Below, piece by piece: positions 17,920-26,239 of a stretch of 64,000 bases of DNA. Source of the stretch: Streptomyces sp. ICC1 (GTDB lineage Bacteria; Actinomycetota; Actinomycetes; Streptomycetales; Streptomycetaceae); NCBI RefSeq assembly GCF_003287935.1, contig NZ_CP030287.1:7011063-7075062 (forward strand). The letters run 5' to 3'. The notes beneath the pieces are model-generated. The model searched no databases. It had not been told where the DNA came from and saw nothing but the letters and a program-made list of their open reading frames with translations. The translations under genes were made by a program, and so were the position numbers. Position 1 is the stretch's first letter. Each line of letters begins with the position of its first letter.

Positions 17920-19077
17920 CTACAGGCCCATCGACTTGGCGATGATGGACTTCATGACCTCGCTGGTGCCGCCGTAGATGCGGTTCACGCGGTTGTCGGC
18001 GTACAGGCGGGCGATCGGGTACTCGTTCATGTAGCCGTAGCCGCCGTGCAGCTGGAGGCACTTGTCGATGACGCGGTGCGCGACCTCGGTGCAGAACAGC
18101 TTCGCGGACGCGGCCTCGGCGGCGGTGAGCTCACCGGCGTCCAGGGCTTCCAGGGCGCGGTCGGCGACGGCCTCGGCCGCGTCCACCTCGGCCTGGCAGG
18201 AGGCCAGTTCGAACTTGGTGTTCTGGAAGTGCGCGACCGGCTTGCCGAAGACGGTGCGGTCCGTGACGTACTGCTGGGCGAACCGGACGGCCGCCTTGGC
18301 CTGGGCGTACGCGCCGAAGGCGATGCCCCAGCGTTCGGACGGCAGGTTGGCGCCGAGGTAGTGGAAGCCCTTGTTCTCCTCGCCCATGAGGTCCTCGACG
18401 GGCACCTTCACGTCGACGAACGCCAGCTCGGCGGTGTCGGAGGTGCGCAGGCCCAGCTTGTCCAGCTTGCGGCCGATCGAGTAGCCCTCGGACTTGGTGT
18501 CCACGGCGAAGAGGGAGATGCCGAAGCGGCGGTCGTCCTCGCGCGGGGAGGAGGTGCGGGCGCAGACGATGACGCGGTCGGCGTGGACGCCGCCCGTGAT
18601 GAAGGTCTTGGAGCCGTTGAGGACGTAGTGCGTGCCGTCCTCGGAGAGCTTCGCGGTGGTCTTCATGCCCGCGACGTCGGAGCCGGTGCCCGGCTCGGTC
18701 ATCGCGAGGGCCCACATCTCCTCGCCGGTGACGAACTTCGGCAGGTAGCGCTTCTTCTGCTCGTCCGTGGAGAGCATCTTGATGTAGGGGAGGGCGAGCA
18801 GCACGTGCACGCCGGAACCGCCGAAGTTCACGCCCGCGCGCGAGGTCTCCTCGTAGAGGACGGCCTCGAACTTGTGCGTGTCCAGGCCCGCGCCGCCGAA
18901 CTCCTCGGGCACGTTGATGCCGAAGACGCCCAGGTCGCCGAGCTTGTAGTAGAACTCGCGCGGGGCCTGGCCGGCCGCGAACCACTCGTCGTAGACCGGG
19001 ACGACCTCGGCCTCGATGAAGGCGCGGATGGTCTCGCGGAACGCCTCGTGGTCCTCGTTGAACACCGTACGGCGCAC
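17920..19077 (-). CDS. Acyl-CoA dehydrogenase
   Basis: FAD enzyme catalysing alpha,beta-desaturation of an acyl-CoA, the first step of beta-oxidation. The 385 residues cover the full three-domain fold. Signatures are WALAMTEPGTGSDVAGMKTT (FAD/substrate contact), QLHGGYGYMNEYPIARLYAD and the C-terminal IYGGTSEVMKSIIA, which holds the catalytic Glu region. The chain length specificity cannot be read from sequence. It is the first gene of a pair with tesB, and a FadR/TetR-type palindrome lies 39 bases upstream of its start. Confidence 0.9.
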   Translation of the reverse strand: MRRTVFNEDHEAFRETIRAFIEAEVVPVYDEWFAAGQAPREFYYKLGDLGVFGINVPEEFGGAGLDTHKFEAVLYEETSRAGVNFGGSGVHVLLALPYIKMLSTDEQKKRYLPKFVTGEEMWALAMTEPGTGSDVAGMKTTAKLSEDGTHYVLNGSKTFITGGVHADRVIVCARTSSPREDDRRFGISLFAVDTKSEGYSIGRKLDKLGLRTSDTAELAFVDVKVPVEDLMGEENKGFHYLGANLPSERWGIAFGAYAQAKAAVRFAQQYVTDRTVFGKPVAHFQNTKFELASCQAEVDAAEAVADRALEALDAGELTAAEAASAKLFCTEVAHRVIDKCLQLHGGYGYMNEYPIARLYADNRVNRIYGGTSEVMKSIIAKSMGL

Positions 19078-19115
19078 GGCCGACTCCCTTCGTCGCGGCA
19101 GTCAGCCGCCCCAAT

Positions 19116-19129
19116 CTAAGCGCTTGCTC
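19116..19129. promoter_or_regulatory. Acyl-CoA-responsive TetR-type operator candidate
   Basis: TAAGCGCTTGCTCA is an interrupted palindrome of the form TNAGC-N4-GCTNA, a pattern seen at TetR/FadR-regulated fatty-acid genes. It sits immediately upstream of the acyl-CoA dehydrogenase gene in an AT-richer stretch. The regulator is not encoded next to it. Confidence 0.5.
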
Positions 19130-19286
19130 AGATTAAGTTACCGGCGAGTTGTCGATTCTGTCCAGAGATGCAGCCGGGATCGCGGGGAGAGGGTCGCCAC
19201 ACGGCAGCGCGACGGCCGCCCGGCCGCGTGCGACGGCCGGGCGGCTTCGAGGCGTACGGGCGGCTTCGAGCTGTACGCGGCGGGGT

Positions 19287-20561
19287 CTACCGCCCGGCCG
19301 CTCCCTCCCGCCCCGCCGTGGACACCGGCTGCGGCCGGGGCCCGGGGGCGCCGGGCAGCGCGTACGCCTGCCGGGAGGCGCACGTCCAGATCACCGGATG
19401 GACCACGCCCCCGGCGTCCTGGGCGGCGCCGCCGACCCGGTCGTCGTCCGAGGCCGCGTACGCGGTGCTGTAGTTCTGGACGCCGCCGATCCCGGGCAGG
19501 ACGCGCATCGGGCCGCTGCCCGTCCAGTACTCCGCCATGGACGCGGGCAGGTCCGGGTAGCCGGGGTAGGGGTAGGAGAAGTCGGCCACGCCGACCGTGA
19601 CCCCGCCGGCCGGGCTGATGTCCTCGAAGCTGCTGCCCACGGAGCCGGAGGCCGGCGGCGCGTCGACGGGAGCGCCGCCGGGGGTGCTCCACACGACCCC
19701 GTGCTCCTGGCCGCCGCCGTCGGGCCGGTGGCGGCCGACGGTCCGGCCGGACTCGTCCATCGCCAAGGCCGTGTAGCCGTCCGTCGGGACGCCGCCGGTC
19801 GCGAGCAGCGAGGGGGCGGCGGCCGGGTCGGCGGGCCAGTGGGCGCCCCGGCCGTAGTTGAACGGGCCGGAGGGGACGTAGGCGTTCCCGGTGATCTGCC
19901 CGGCGTTGTTCACGGCGGACATGAGGGTGACGGTGGATCCGGCGGGCGCGGGCAGCTCGCGGCGGACCCGGCCGCCGGCCGACCACCGCACGCCGACGGT
20001 CTGCCCGCGGGCCTCGTCCCGGAACCTGCCGACGATCACGCCCCGGTTGTTGACGCCGACGGCCGAGTCCCCGCCCGGCAGCAGCGTGACGGCGGCCGCG
20101 CCCGCCTGGTAGCTGAAGGCCCGTGCGCCCGCGTCCGTGAAGACCACCTCGCCGACCATGAGGCCGTGCCGGTTGACGCCCAGCACCCGGCCCGCGCCGT
20201 TCGAGCCGGGCGGCAGCGGTACGGCGAAAACCTCCGTCCCGACCCAGTAGGCCGGGGCGGCCCCGCTCCTGCCGACGGCCAGCCGCGAGGACCCGGGCGC
20301 GATGGCGGTGACCTCGGTCCGGCGCACCCACGGGCTCGGATGCGGATCGTCCGCGCGGGGCAGCTTCCCCAGTACCTGGACGGACGGCTTGCAGCGTGCG
20401 GCGACCGCCTCCTGAGCGGCCCCCGTCTGAGCGGCCCCCGTCTGAGCGGCCACCGCCTGAGCGGCTCCCGCCGGAGTGGCGAGTACGGGAGCGGCCAGGG
20501 TGAGCGCGGCGAGGAAACTCCCCGCCGCCGTGAGGCCGTTGCGCATCGTTCTCGTTCCCAT
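19287..20561 (-). CDS. Secreted HAF-repeat beta-propeller-like protein
   Basis: Predicted extracellular protein of 424 residues. A signal peptide (MGTRTMRNGLTAAGSFLAALTLAAPVLATPAGA) is followed by a short AAQTG/AAQ repeat made by a 15-bp tandem repeat around 20400-20465. The rest consists of ~50-residue units of the HAF type, for example AVGVNNRGVIVGRF and AVNNAGQITGNAYV, expected to form a propeller. No catalytic motif is visible. I chose ATG at 20561 because GGGGGGA precedes it and it gives a proper signal peptide; longer in-frame starts run into non-signal sequence. Function unknown. Confidence 0.72.
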   Translation of the reverse strand: MGTRTMRNGLTAAGSFLAALTLAAPVLATPAGAAQAVAAQTGAAQTGAAQEAVAARCKPSVQVLGKLPRADDPHPSPWVRRTEVTAIAPGSSRLAVGRSGAAPAYWVGTEVFAVPLPPGSNGAGRVLGVNRHGLMVGEVVFTDAGARAFSYQAGAAAVTLLPGGDSAVGVNNRGVIVGRFRDEARGQTVGVRWSAGGRVRRELPAPAGSTVTLMSAVNNAGQITGNAYVPSGPFNYGRGAHWPADPAAAPSLLATGGVPTDGYTALAMDESGRTVGRHRPDGGGQEHGVVWSTPGGAPVDAPPASGSVGSSFEDISPAGGVTVGVADFSYPYPGYPDLPASMAEYWTGSGPMRVLPGIGGVQNYSTAYAASDDDRVGGAAQDAGGVVHPVIWTCASRQAYALPGAPGPRPQPVSTAGREGAAGR

Positions 20562-20693
20562 GGATCCCCCCGGATCGACAGCGTGCGAGATGCGAGAGCT
20601 GACTGGTCGGGGGACATCCTTGCCGTAATGGACAGCGGCGGACAGATCGGATCCGGACATCGGGCGGGCGCCGCTGACCCCGGGGGGCCGGCG

Positions 20694-22046
20694 TCAGCCG
20701 GAGGGCGCTTCCGGCGGAGCGGCCGACCGGCGCAGGGCGAACCACAGCTCCATCCGGGTGTCCGGGTCGTCGAGGTCGGTGCCCAGCAGGCCGGCGGCGC
20801 GGGCGACGCGCTGGCGGACGGTGTTGCGGTGGACGCCGAGCGCGGCCGCCGCGCGGTCCCAGCTGCCGTGGTGGGCCAGCCAGGCGCGCAGGGTGTCGCG
20901 CAGGACGGGGGAGAGGGGCCCGAGCAGGGCTTCGGCGTGGGCGCGCGCCTCGGCCTCGCCGACCAGGCCCGCGAAGCCGGGGTCCGTGTGCCGGGCCATC
21001 GGGGTGCGGGCCGCCTCGGCGCGCTCCAGGGCCCGGCCGGCCTGCGCGTCGGCGCCGGGCAGGGCGTCGGGCGCCGCCGCCGCGCTCACCCCCAGCCGCC
21101 AGCCGGGCTGCGGGGCCGGATCCCGGTCGGTGAGCAGGCGTACGCCGTCCTCGCGCGGGTCCAGCAGTACGGTGCCCAGCGCCGCCGCCAGGGCCTGCGG
21201 ATCCCCGGAGCCCCGGGCGTGGACGGCGTACCAGGGCCCGGGGCCGACCGCTTCGCCCGGAGCCGCGCCGAGCAGCAGCCGGGTCAGCGCGGCGGCCTGC
21301 GCCCCGGCCGGGCGGCGGGTGAGCAGGGTCAGCAGCACGGCCGCCACCGAGGCGACGGTGTGGTCCCCGGGGGCCCGCGAAGGCGTGGCCAGGGCGAGGG
21401 CCCGGCCGTCGCCCAGGGCATGGGCGGCGAGGTGGAGCTCGCCGTGCGCGGCGGTGGCGGTGGCCGCGGAGCCGGGCGCCACGCGGCGGGCGAGCGCGGC
21501 GAGCGCGGCCAGCACCTCGGGGCCGGGCAGGGGCCCGGCGTGGACACCGGGGTCGGCGGGCGCGGGGCCGGGGAGCGCGGAGGGTCCGGAGGGTCCGGAG
21601 GGTCCGGAAGGCGCGGCGGGCGCGGCGGGCGCGGGGCCGGGATCCGGCGCGGCGGCCCCCGGGGGCCGCGCCGGGTCGGTGGGGAGCAGTCCGGCCCAGC
21701 CGCCCAGGGCGGCGGCCAGTCGGCGCAGGACCGCCGGGACCGGGTCCGGGCGGGCGGCGGCCGCGGCCAGCGACTGCTGGGCCTCGGTGACCCGGCGGAG
21801 CTCGGCGGTGCGGGCCCGCGCCATCAGCCGCCAGACGCTCCGGCCGACCGCCGTGAACGGGGTCCCGGGCGGCACCTCGACCAGGGGCAGCCCGTGGCGG
21901 GCACAGGCCTCGACGAGGGACCGCGGCACGGTCTCGTGCACCGGGGTCACGCCGAAGCCGAGGGCCGCGGTCCCGGCCCGGACCAGCCGGGAGACGTACT
22001 CCCCGGCGTCCGTGCCCCCGCCCTCCCGGTCCGCCCCAGAACGACG
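20694..22046 (-). CDS. PucR-family transcriptional regulator (5' end lost)
   Basis: Regulator with a PucR N-terminal sensor region and a C-terminal PucR helix-turn-helix. The visible ~450 residues begin inside the sensor domain (SGADREGGGTDAGEYVSRL, then LGFGVTPVHETVPRSLVEAC). A Pro/Gly/Ser-rich linker with a GPSGPSGPSG repeat follows. The C-terminal HTH reads LRAWLAHHGSWDRAAAALGV then HRNTVRQRVARAAGLLG. Roughly 40-50 N-terminal residues and the start codon are missing because adapter sequence follows at about 22047. Relatives control purine or amine catabolism; the target here is unknown. Confidence 0.8.
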   Translation of the reverse strand, partial: RRSGADREGGGTDAGEYVSRLVRAGTAALGFGVTPVHETVPRSLVEACARHGLPLVEVPPGTPFTAVGRSVWRLMARARTAELRRVTEAQQSLAAAAARPDPVPAVLRRLAAALGGWAGLLPTDPARPPGAAAPDPGPAPAAPAAPSGPSGPSGPSALPGPAPADPGVHAGPLPGPEVLAALAALARRVAPGSAATATAAHGELHLAAHALGDGRALALATPSRAPGDHTVASVAAVLLTLLTRRPAGAQAAALTRLLLGAAPGEAVGPGPWYAVHARGSGDPQALAAALGTVLLDPREDGVRLLTDRDPAPQPGWRLGVSAAAAPDALPGADAQAGRALERAEAARTPMARHTDPGFAGLVGEAEARAHAEALLGPLSPVLRDTLRAWLAHHGSWDRAAAALGVHRNTVRQRVARAAGLLGTDLDDPDTRMELWFALRRSAAPPEAPSG

Positions 22047-22055
22047 CAGGGTGGA

Positions 22056-22088
22056 TGGTCGGCAGCGGCAGATGGGTGTAAGGGACGG
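22056..22088 (+). other. Nextera i5 adapter remnant at a contig junction
   Basis: The 14-base Nextera read-1 sequence TCGTCGGCAGCGTC is matched at 12/14 positions (22056-22069), followed directly by the mosaic end at 15/19 (22070-22088). Every mismatch is a change to G. In this orientation the adapter opens the contig to its right, so block C starts here. Confidence 0.9.
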
Positions 22089-22880
22089 GTGTGGGGGCGA
22101 TGGGTGGTCTGCGGCGGAGCATGGGGACGGTTGTCGTACATGGCTCCGGGGACGGGGCGCACGCGGTTGCTGGGCACGGGGAGCTCGATGAACTCCTCGG
22201 TCCGTACGTGGGACCGGGCCCACCCCCCCCGAGACGCATCCACCGCTCTGAGCAACAACAGTCACTGGCTACAGAATTCGCGTCGCGTACCAGTTGCACC
22301 GGCTGGAGAAGGCACGGCTCCTGGCCGCAGCGGAACGCAGTGGACGACGGTCACGCTCACCGGCACTGCGGTCAGCCTGCTCACTCGGGCCCAGCCGCCG
22401 GTGGCCGATCCCTTGGCCGGTGGCCGATAGCGGACCTGGTCCGCCGCCCCAGGCGGCGGGTCAGTGTCCGATGTTCCAAGACGCGGTAGGCGCTGCCGCG
22501 TCCGCGGCGGGGAGCGCTGGTGCGTGCCGGATCCACCAGCGGCGCAGCAGGAGCGGCGGATGACTGCCCAGTCCGCCGCCGTTGAGATGAGATTCCGCAT
22601 CGGATCCCGACTCAGCTGACCCCAGGGCCGCGTGCGGCGGCTACGGCGCGGGCTCGTAGACGACGGTGGCGTTCGGGCAGTCCTCGGCGAGTCCGAGGAG
22701 CGCCTCCAGAATCCGGATCACCCGGGTGGGCGTGCGAATTCACCGCAGAAACGGCACTCCGTCACGGCCCTGGCCCGAATCGCCTACCGGGGTGCAGACA
22801 GCACTCGTGCGGGGTAGGAATCGGCGCCCGAACACGCCAGCACGAACTCGTTAGCCGGGCCTCACGAGACGAGGATCCCC
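22089..22880. other. Gene-poor stretch with decayed fragments
   Basis: About 0.8 kb with no intact gene. The first ~170 bases are normal high-GC sequence of unknown origin. On the minus strand an open fragment ending at a TAG (22641-22643) encodes RVIRILEALLGLAEDCPNAT followed by VVYEPAP. This looks like the C-terminal tail of a lost protein, and its frame closes ~35 codons upstream. The rest shows no coding signal. The pattern suggests degenerate accessory DNA. Confidence 0.45.
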
Positions 22881-23084
22881 ATGCCCTGCCGCGCCTGCTG
22901 ACACGCCATCCTCGGCGACGAAGTCGTCGCCTACATCCACCAGCGAGTCGCTGCCGCACCACCGCCTGACGCCGCACTGATCGAGGCCCTGAGGCCGATC
23001 CTCACCAACCCCGCGTTCCCCGAAGGGACCCCAAGTTGCACCGGACCGAACGGCCGGGGATGCCTCACACCCATCGGCAGCTGA
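22881..23084 (+). pseudogene. Small protein gene with an in-frame stop
   Basis: ATG at 22881 follows GAGGATCCCC and reads MPCRAC, then an in-frame TGA (22899-22901), then continues in the same frame as HAILGDEVVAYIHQRVAAAP and ALIEALRPILTNPAF to a TGA at 23084. The downstream part has good protein-like composition. The CxxC near the start suggests a small zinc-ribbon protein inactivated by a GGA-to-TGA change. An alternative is a sequencing error, since this is assembled draft sequence. Confidence 0.45.
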
Positions 23085-23213
23085 CCTCGCCCAGGCCGGT
23101 TCGAACTCCTACTCAGTGACTGGGAAAGGCCAGCCCCGCCTGTCGGCTGACAGAGGGGCCTCCTCCCTGTCTCACTCCGCTCGCGCGGACGATGGGTGAG
23201 CTAACCTGCCCGG

Positions 23214-23846
23214 ATGCGCGGACAGTTCACCGGCTGGCCTGAGCAGGCTATGGACGTGTTGTGGCAGCTCCAGGGCGAACCGACCCACGCGACCCGCGCG
23301 CGCTGTCGCGCGGACCGCGAACGCCTGGTCCGGCAGCCGATGATCGACCTGCTCAACGAGGTCGCGGACGCCGACCCGCGATACGAGGACTTCTCCGTCT
23401 GGCACTACCGCACCGACTCCTGGTGGTGGCAGCACCAGAGCGCGGTGATCCGGCTCGACCGCAAGATCGAGATCGGTCTCCGGTTCTCCCTGGACGGCCT
23501 GCGGATCCAGGGCGCCTGGTGGTACCCCGATCCCGGCCAGGTGGACAGCTTCCGCAGAGCCGTGGCCTCCGAGGGGAGCGGCCGCGAACTGTCCGCCATC
23601 GTCGAGGACGTGCGGAAGAAGGGCTACGACATCTCCGGGGACGTGATGAAACGTCCCCCGCGCGGCTATCCGACGAACCACTCCCGTACGAACCTGCTGC
23701 GCCACCGTTCCCTGATCGCCGCCCGTCCCCTCGGCTGCGAGGAGTGGCTGCACACCCCCGAGGCGGTCGACCGGGTCCTCTCGGCAGCCGACGACCTGGA
23801 CGCCCTGCTGATGTGGCTGGTCCACCACGTGAAGCACGCCTCCTGA
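23214..23846 (+). CDS. DUF2461 domain-containing protein
   Basis: Soluble protein of 210 residues that spans the whole DUF2461 (TIGR02453) family. Characteristic segments are FTGWPEQAMDVLWQLQGEPT at the N-terminus, YEDFSVWHYRTDSWWWQHQS in the middle, and MKRPPRGYPTNHSRTNLLRH toward the end. The family is widespread but its biochemical role is not established. ATG at 23214 gives the expected family start. It stands alone with ~130 bases of AT-average sequence on each side. Confidence 0.82.
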   Translation: MRGQFTGWPEQAMDVLWQLQGEPTHATRARCRADRERLVRQPMIDLLNEVADADPRYEDFSVWHYRTDSWWWQHQSAVIRLDRKIEIGLRFSLDGLRIQGAWWYPDPGQVDSFRRAVASEGSGRELSAIVEDVRKKGYDISGDVMKRPPRGYPTNHSRTNLLRHRSLIAARPLGCEEWLHTPEAVDRVLSAADDLDALLMWLVHHVKHAS

Positions 23847-23981
23847 CGTCACGAGGGCGCCGCGCGGCACGGGAGGAACGACACCCAGAGAGCAGCGTGC
23901 GCACCGGCACTGCACCCTTCCGCGCCGTACGGGTCATCATCGTGCTCGACCTCCTGCCCACCTCCCTCGGCGCCTCCCTCG

Positions 23982-24473
23982 GTGGCATTCGACGCGATGG
24001 CGACGGGGGAGTGGGAGCTGGCGCCCGGGGTGTGGCAGGAGACGGAGCTGCTGCTGTGGAAGCCGCGGGCGGCGTGGTTCAGCGTCAACGCCTTCTTCAC
24101 CGGGGCCGGGCTGAGGAACTGGTACGTCAACTTCGAGCGCCCCATCCGCCGGACCGAGGCCGGGTTCGACACCTTCGACCTGACCGTTGACCTCGTCATC
24201 GACCCCGACCTGAGTACGTGGACGTGGAAGGACGAGGACGAGTACGCCCACGTCCGGCGCCTGGGCATCGTGACCGACATCGAGCACCAGGTGGTGGAGC
24301 TCGCCCGCGCCCAGGTGCTCGCGATGCTCGAGAAACGGGCCGGGCCGTTCGCGGACGCCGACCGGTGTGCGGCCTGGCGCTGGAACCCGGCCTGGCCCAC
24401 GCCGCGCCTGCCTCAGCGAGAGGAAGCCGGCCCGGGGAGTGGTGGCGGCGAGCCGGTGAGGCCGCGCCCTTGA
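23982..24473 (+). pseudogene. DUF402 protein, N-terminal part missing
   Basis: The 163-residue frame matches the C-terminal two thirds of DUF402 proteins (FomD/SA-type nucleotide hydrolases): ATGEWELAPGVWQETELLLW, WYVNFERPIRRTEAGFDTFD and the metal-site segment WKDEDEYAHVRRLGIVTD. The usual ~60 N-terminal residues are absent, and the only starts (GTG 23982 or ATG 23997) have no ribosome site. The core acidic residues are intact, so the fragment could fold, but it is probably a 5'-truncated remnant. A shortened active protein cannot be excluded. Confidence 0.55.
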
Positions 24474-24504
24474 CCGAGGCGGCCGGTGCGCGGGACGGTC
24501 ATTG

Positions 24505-24520
24505 CGCAACTCCCCGCAAC
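24505..24520. promoter_or_regulatory. CGCAAY direct repeat, copy 1
   Basis: CGCAAC at 24505 and again at 24515, exactly one helical turn apart, lies 22 bases before the start of the small hypothetical gene at 24542. The same arrangement recurs at 25970 before the next gene set. A binding site for the XRE protein encoded between them is a natural inference. Confidence 0.5.
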
Positions 24521-24541
24521 TGGCTTTCGCCGGAGGCGATC

Positions 24542-24796
24542 ATGGCGTTACCTTTCTTCGGCACGGACCCGAACTCGGGCGGAGGTAACTGCCCCGCGGT
24601 CTGGGTGGACACCGACGCCAAGGAGGGGCCGGAGCTGGTTCTGCAGGGCAAGTTCGCCGACGCGGCGACCCGCGCCGCCTGCAGTCAGGACAGCCCGCCG
24701 GCGGACGGCGAGGGCGTCATCCGCATCTCGGTCCGGATGGTGGATCAGATCAGGAAGGCGTGTGATGCCGCAGAAGCCGCTGGCACCCAGCTTTGA
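24542..24796 (+). CDS. Small conserved-type hypothetical protein in an XRE/DUF6879 cluster
   Basis: Protein of 84 residues starting MALPFFGTDPNSGGGNCPAV, with a ribosome site GGAGG ten bases before ATG. It has the size, acidic composition and position of the small partner proteins that accompany XRE regulators in Streptomyces (WhiJ/DUF397-type loci), but I do not recognise the DUF397 signature itself. Its 3' end overlaps the DUF6879 gene by 32 bases, so the two are translationally linked. Function unknown. Confidence 0.65.
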   Translation: MALPFFGTDPNSGGGNCPAVWVDTDAKEGPELVLQGKFADAATRAACSQDSPPADGEGVIRISVRMVDQIRKACDAAEAAGTQL

Positions 24797-25289
24797 GGAC
24801 CTCCTCGACTCCGCCCAGCAGCGCGCCCTGCACCTGGAACTGCGGGACGTCTACGCGGTGGGGGAGGAGCGGGAGGTCTTCGAGGCGTTCGGGCGGGACG
24901 GCAGCGTGCCCGCAGACGACTCGGAGTACTGGGGCGGCTGGCTGCCTCTGGTCGAGCGGACCGTTGCCCGCGGAGTGAAGGTCCAGCGGGCCCGGATCGT
25001 CTCCGAGCCCGTCACCGAGTACATCCGCTTCGAGCACGCCATCACCGACGCCAACCTCCGCGCCGGCGAAGAGGTCCGCTGGCTTCCCCGCCGCCGTGCC
25101 CCCACGCTCGCCCTGCCCGGCAACGACTTCTGGCTCATCGACGACCGCATCGTGCGCTTCAACTTCTCCGGCGACGGCCAGGCCCTGGAGCCCGACCACA
25201 CCGAAGACCCGCAGGCGGTCAAGCTGTGTGCCGAGGCGTTCCGCTCGGTATGGGACCTGGCCACTCCGCACGCCGACTACCGCATCTGA
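24765..25289 (+). CDS. DUF6879 domain-containing protein
   Basis: Protein of 174 residues with the DUF6879 pattern: SFEDLLDSAQQRALHLELRD at the N-terminus, TEYIRFEHAITDANLRAGEE in the middle and FWLIDDRIVRFNFSGDGQ toward the C-terminus. GGAAGG precedes the ATG. These proteins regularly accompany XRE/DUF5753 regulators in streptomycetes and are thought to act as their partners or antagonists; direct evidence is thin. It overlaps the upstream small gene and is 27 bases from the XRE gene, forming a three-gene operon. Confidence 0.8.
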   Translation: MPQKPLAPSFEDLLDSAQQRALHLELRDVYAVGEEREVFEAFGRDGSVPADDSEYWGGWLPLVERTVARGVKVQRARIVSEPVTEYIRFEHAITDANLRAGEEVRWLPRRRAPTLALPGNDFWLIDDRIVRFNFSGDGQALEPDHTEDPQAVKLCAEAFRSVWDLATPHADYRI

Positions 25290-25316
25290 CCGACGCACAC
25301 CCAAGGCCCGCCACTC

Positions 25317-25964
25317 ATGACGACCGCCTCTCCCTCGTCCAGCGCCCAGTCGGCCCGCGAGGCGCTCGCCGTGCGGCTCACGCACCTGCGCAAGGACGCC
25401 GGCCTCACCGGGAAGGACTTCTCCGCCCGGTGCGGCTGGCACCCCGCCAAGACCACCCGCATCCAAAGAGGCGCGGCACTGCCCTCGGACGCGGACATCC
25501 GCTCCTGGTGCGCGGCGTGCGGCGCGGACGGCCAGGCGCAGGACCTGATCGCCACCGCTCGCGCCGTCGACTCGATGTACATGGAGTGGCGCCGCCTGCA
25601 CCGCAACGGCATGCGCCAGGTCCAACAGGACTGGTACGCCCTGCACGAGCAGACCCGCATCTGCCGCGTCTACCTCTCCAACGTCCCGCCCGGCTTCCTC
25701 CAGACCCCGGCGTTCGCCACCGCCCTCATGAACCAGATCACCCGCTTCCAGGGCACCGCGCAGCGCACCGTGTGGCCACTGGAGGCGTTCTACGTCCACG
25801 ACGACACCACGGCCGTGGTGGAGACGCTGACGGCGGAGATCAAGGTGACGCAGCCGCGCGAGCTCGCCGACTACGCGAAGGCATTCGCCGCCCTCGCGAA
25901 GATGGCCGTCTACGGCGACACGGCCCGCGCCCTCATCGAGGCCGCGATCGACGCCCTGGAGTGA
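25317..25964 (+). CDS. XRE-family regulator with shortened DUF5753 domain
   Basis: DNA-binding protein of 215 residues. The helix-turn-helix lies at about residues 15-70 (LAVRLTHLRKDAGLTGKDFS ... HPAKTTRIQRG). The DUF5753 region begins normally (ICRVYLSNVPPGFLQTPAFA, TALMNQITRF) but then jumps to the family's C-terminal part (VVETLTAEIKVTQPRELADY), so some 60-80 residues of the core are missing. Full-length members have about 270-290 residues. The frame is uninterrupted, so this may be a deletion derivative that is still expressed. It closes the 24542-25964 operon. Confidence 0.78.
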   Translation: MTTASPSSSAQSAREALAVRLTHLRKDAGLTGKDFSARCGWHPAKTTRIQRGAALPSDADIRSWCAACGADGQAQDLIATARAVDSMYMEWRRLHRNGMRQVQQDWYALHEQTRICRVYLSNVPPGFLQTPAFATALMNQITRFQGTAQRTVWPLEAFYVHDDTTAVVETLTAEIKVTQPRELADYAKAFAALAKMAVYGDTARALIEAAIDALE

Positions 25965-25969
25965 ACTTC

Positions 25970-25985
25970 CGCAATTTCCCGCAAT
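25970..25985. promoter_or_regulatory. CGCAAY direct repeat, copy 2
   Basis: CGCAAT at 25970 and 25980, with the same 10-base period as copy 1. It lies between the XRE stop and the small gene at 26060. Both copies share the core CGCAAYTYCCCGCAAY, allowing one change. It would put the downstream gene pair in the same regulon. Confidence 0.5.
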
Positions 25986-26059
25986 CTCGCTGAGGAACGA
26001 GCGGTGACCTCCGTAGCGTCGAACAACAGCGACGCACCCCAGCACGGAGGCGGTGGCCC

Positions 26060-26239
26060 ATGAGCGCACCCACACCCACCAGCCCCGAACCGGACGGCCC
26101 CAGTCTTCAGCGCCCCGACTTTGGCCGGCCCTCTCCGGCCCTGCTCGCCCGCGCGGACCGCGGCTTCGCCCGGTTCCTCGCCCGGCCGACCGGGGACCAA
26201 GACGACGAGCTCGGCGACGGCGAAGACACCCTGCGGTGA
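26060..26239 (+). CDS. Small hypothetical protein, coupled to next gene
   Basis: Protein of 59 residues, MSAPTPTSPEPDGPSLQRPD ... FARFLARPTGDQDDELGDGE. GGAGG lies nine bases upstream of ATG. The N-terminal half is Pro/Ser-rich and the C-terminus acidic. Its TGA overlaps the GTG of the next gene in the four bases GTGA (26236-26239), which strongly supports translation of both. I do not recognise the family. Confidence 0.7.
   Translation: MSAPTPTSPEPDGPSLQRPDFGRPSPALLARADRGFARFLARPTGDQDDELGDGEDTLR

Noticed and set aside
19138..22430. Two ~1050-1090-residue overlapping frames on opposite strands
   Set aside because: They cross the HAF-repeat and PucR genes out of frame, are Arg/Gly/Pro-rich and have no family features. 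Long shadow frames are normal at this GC content.
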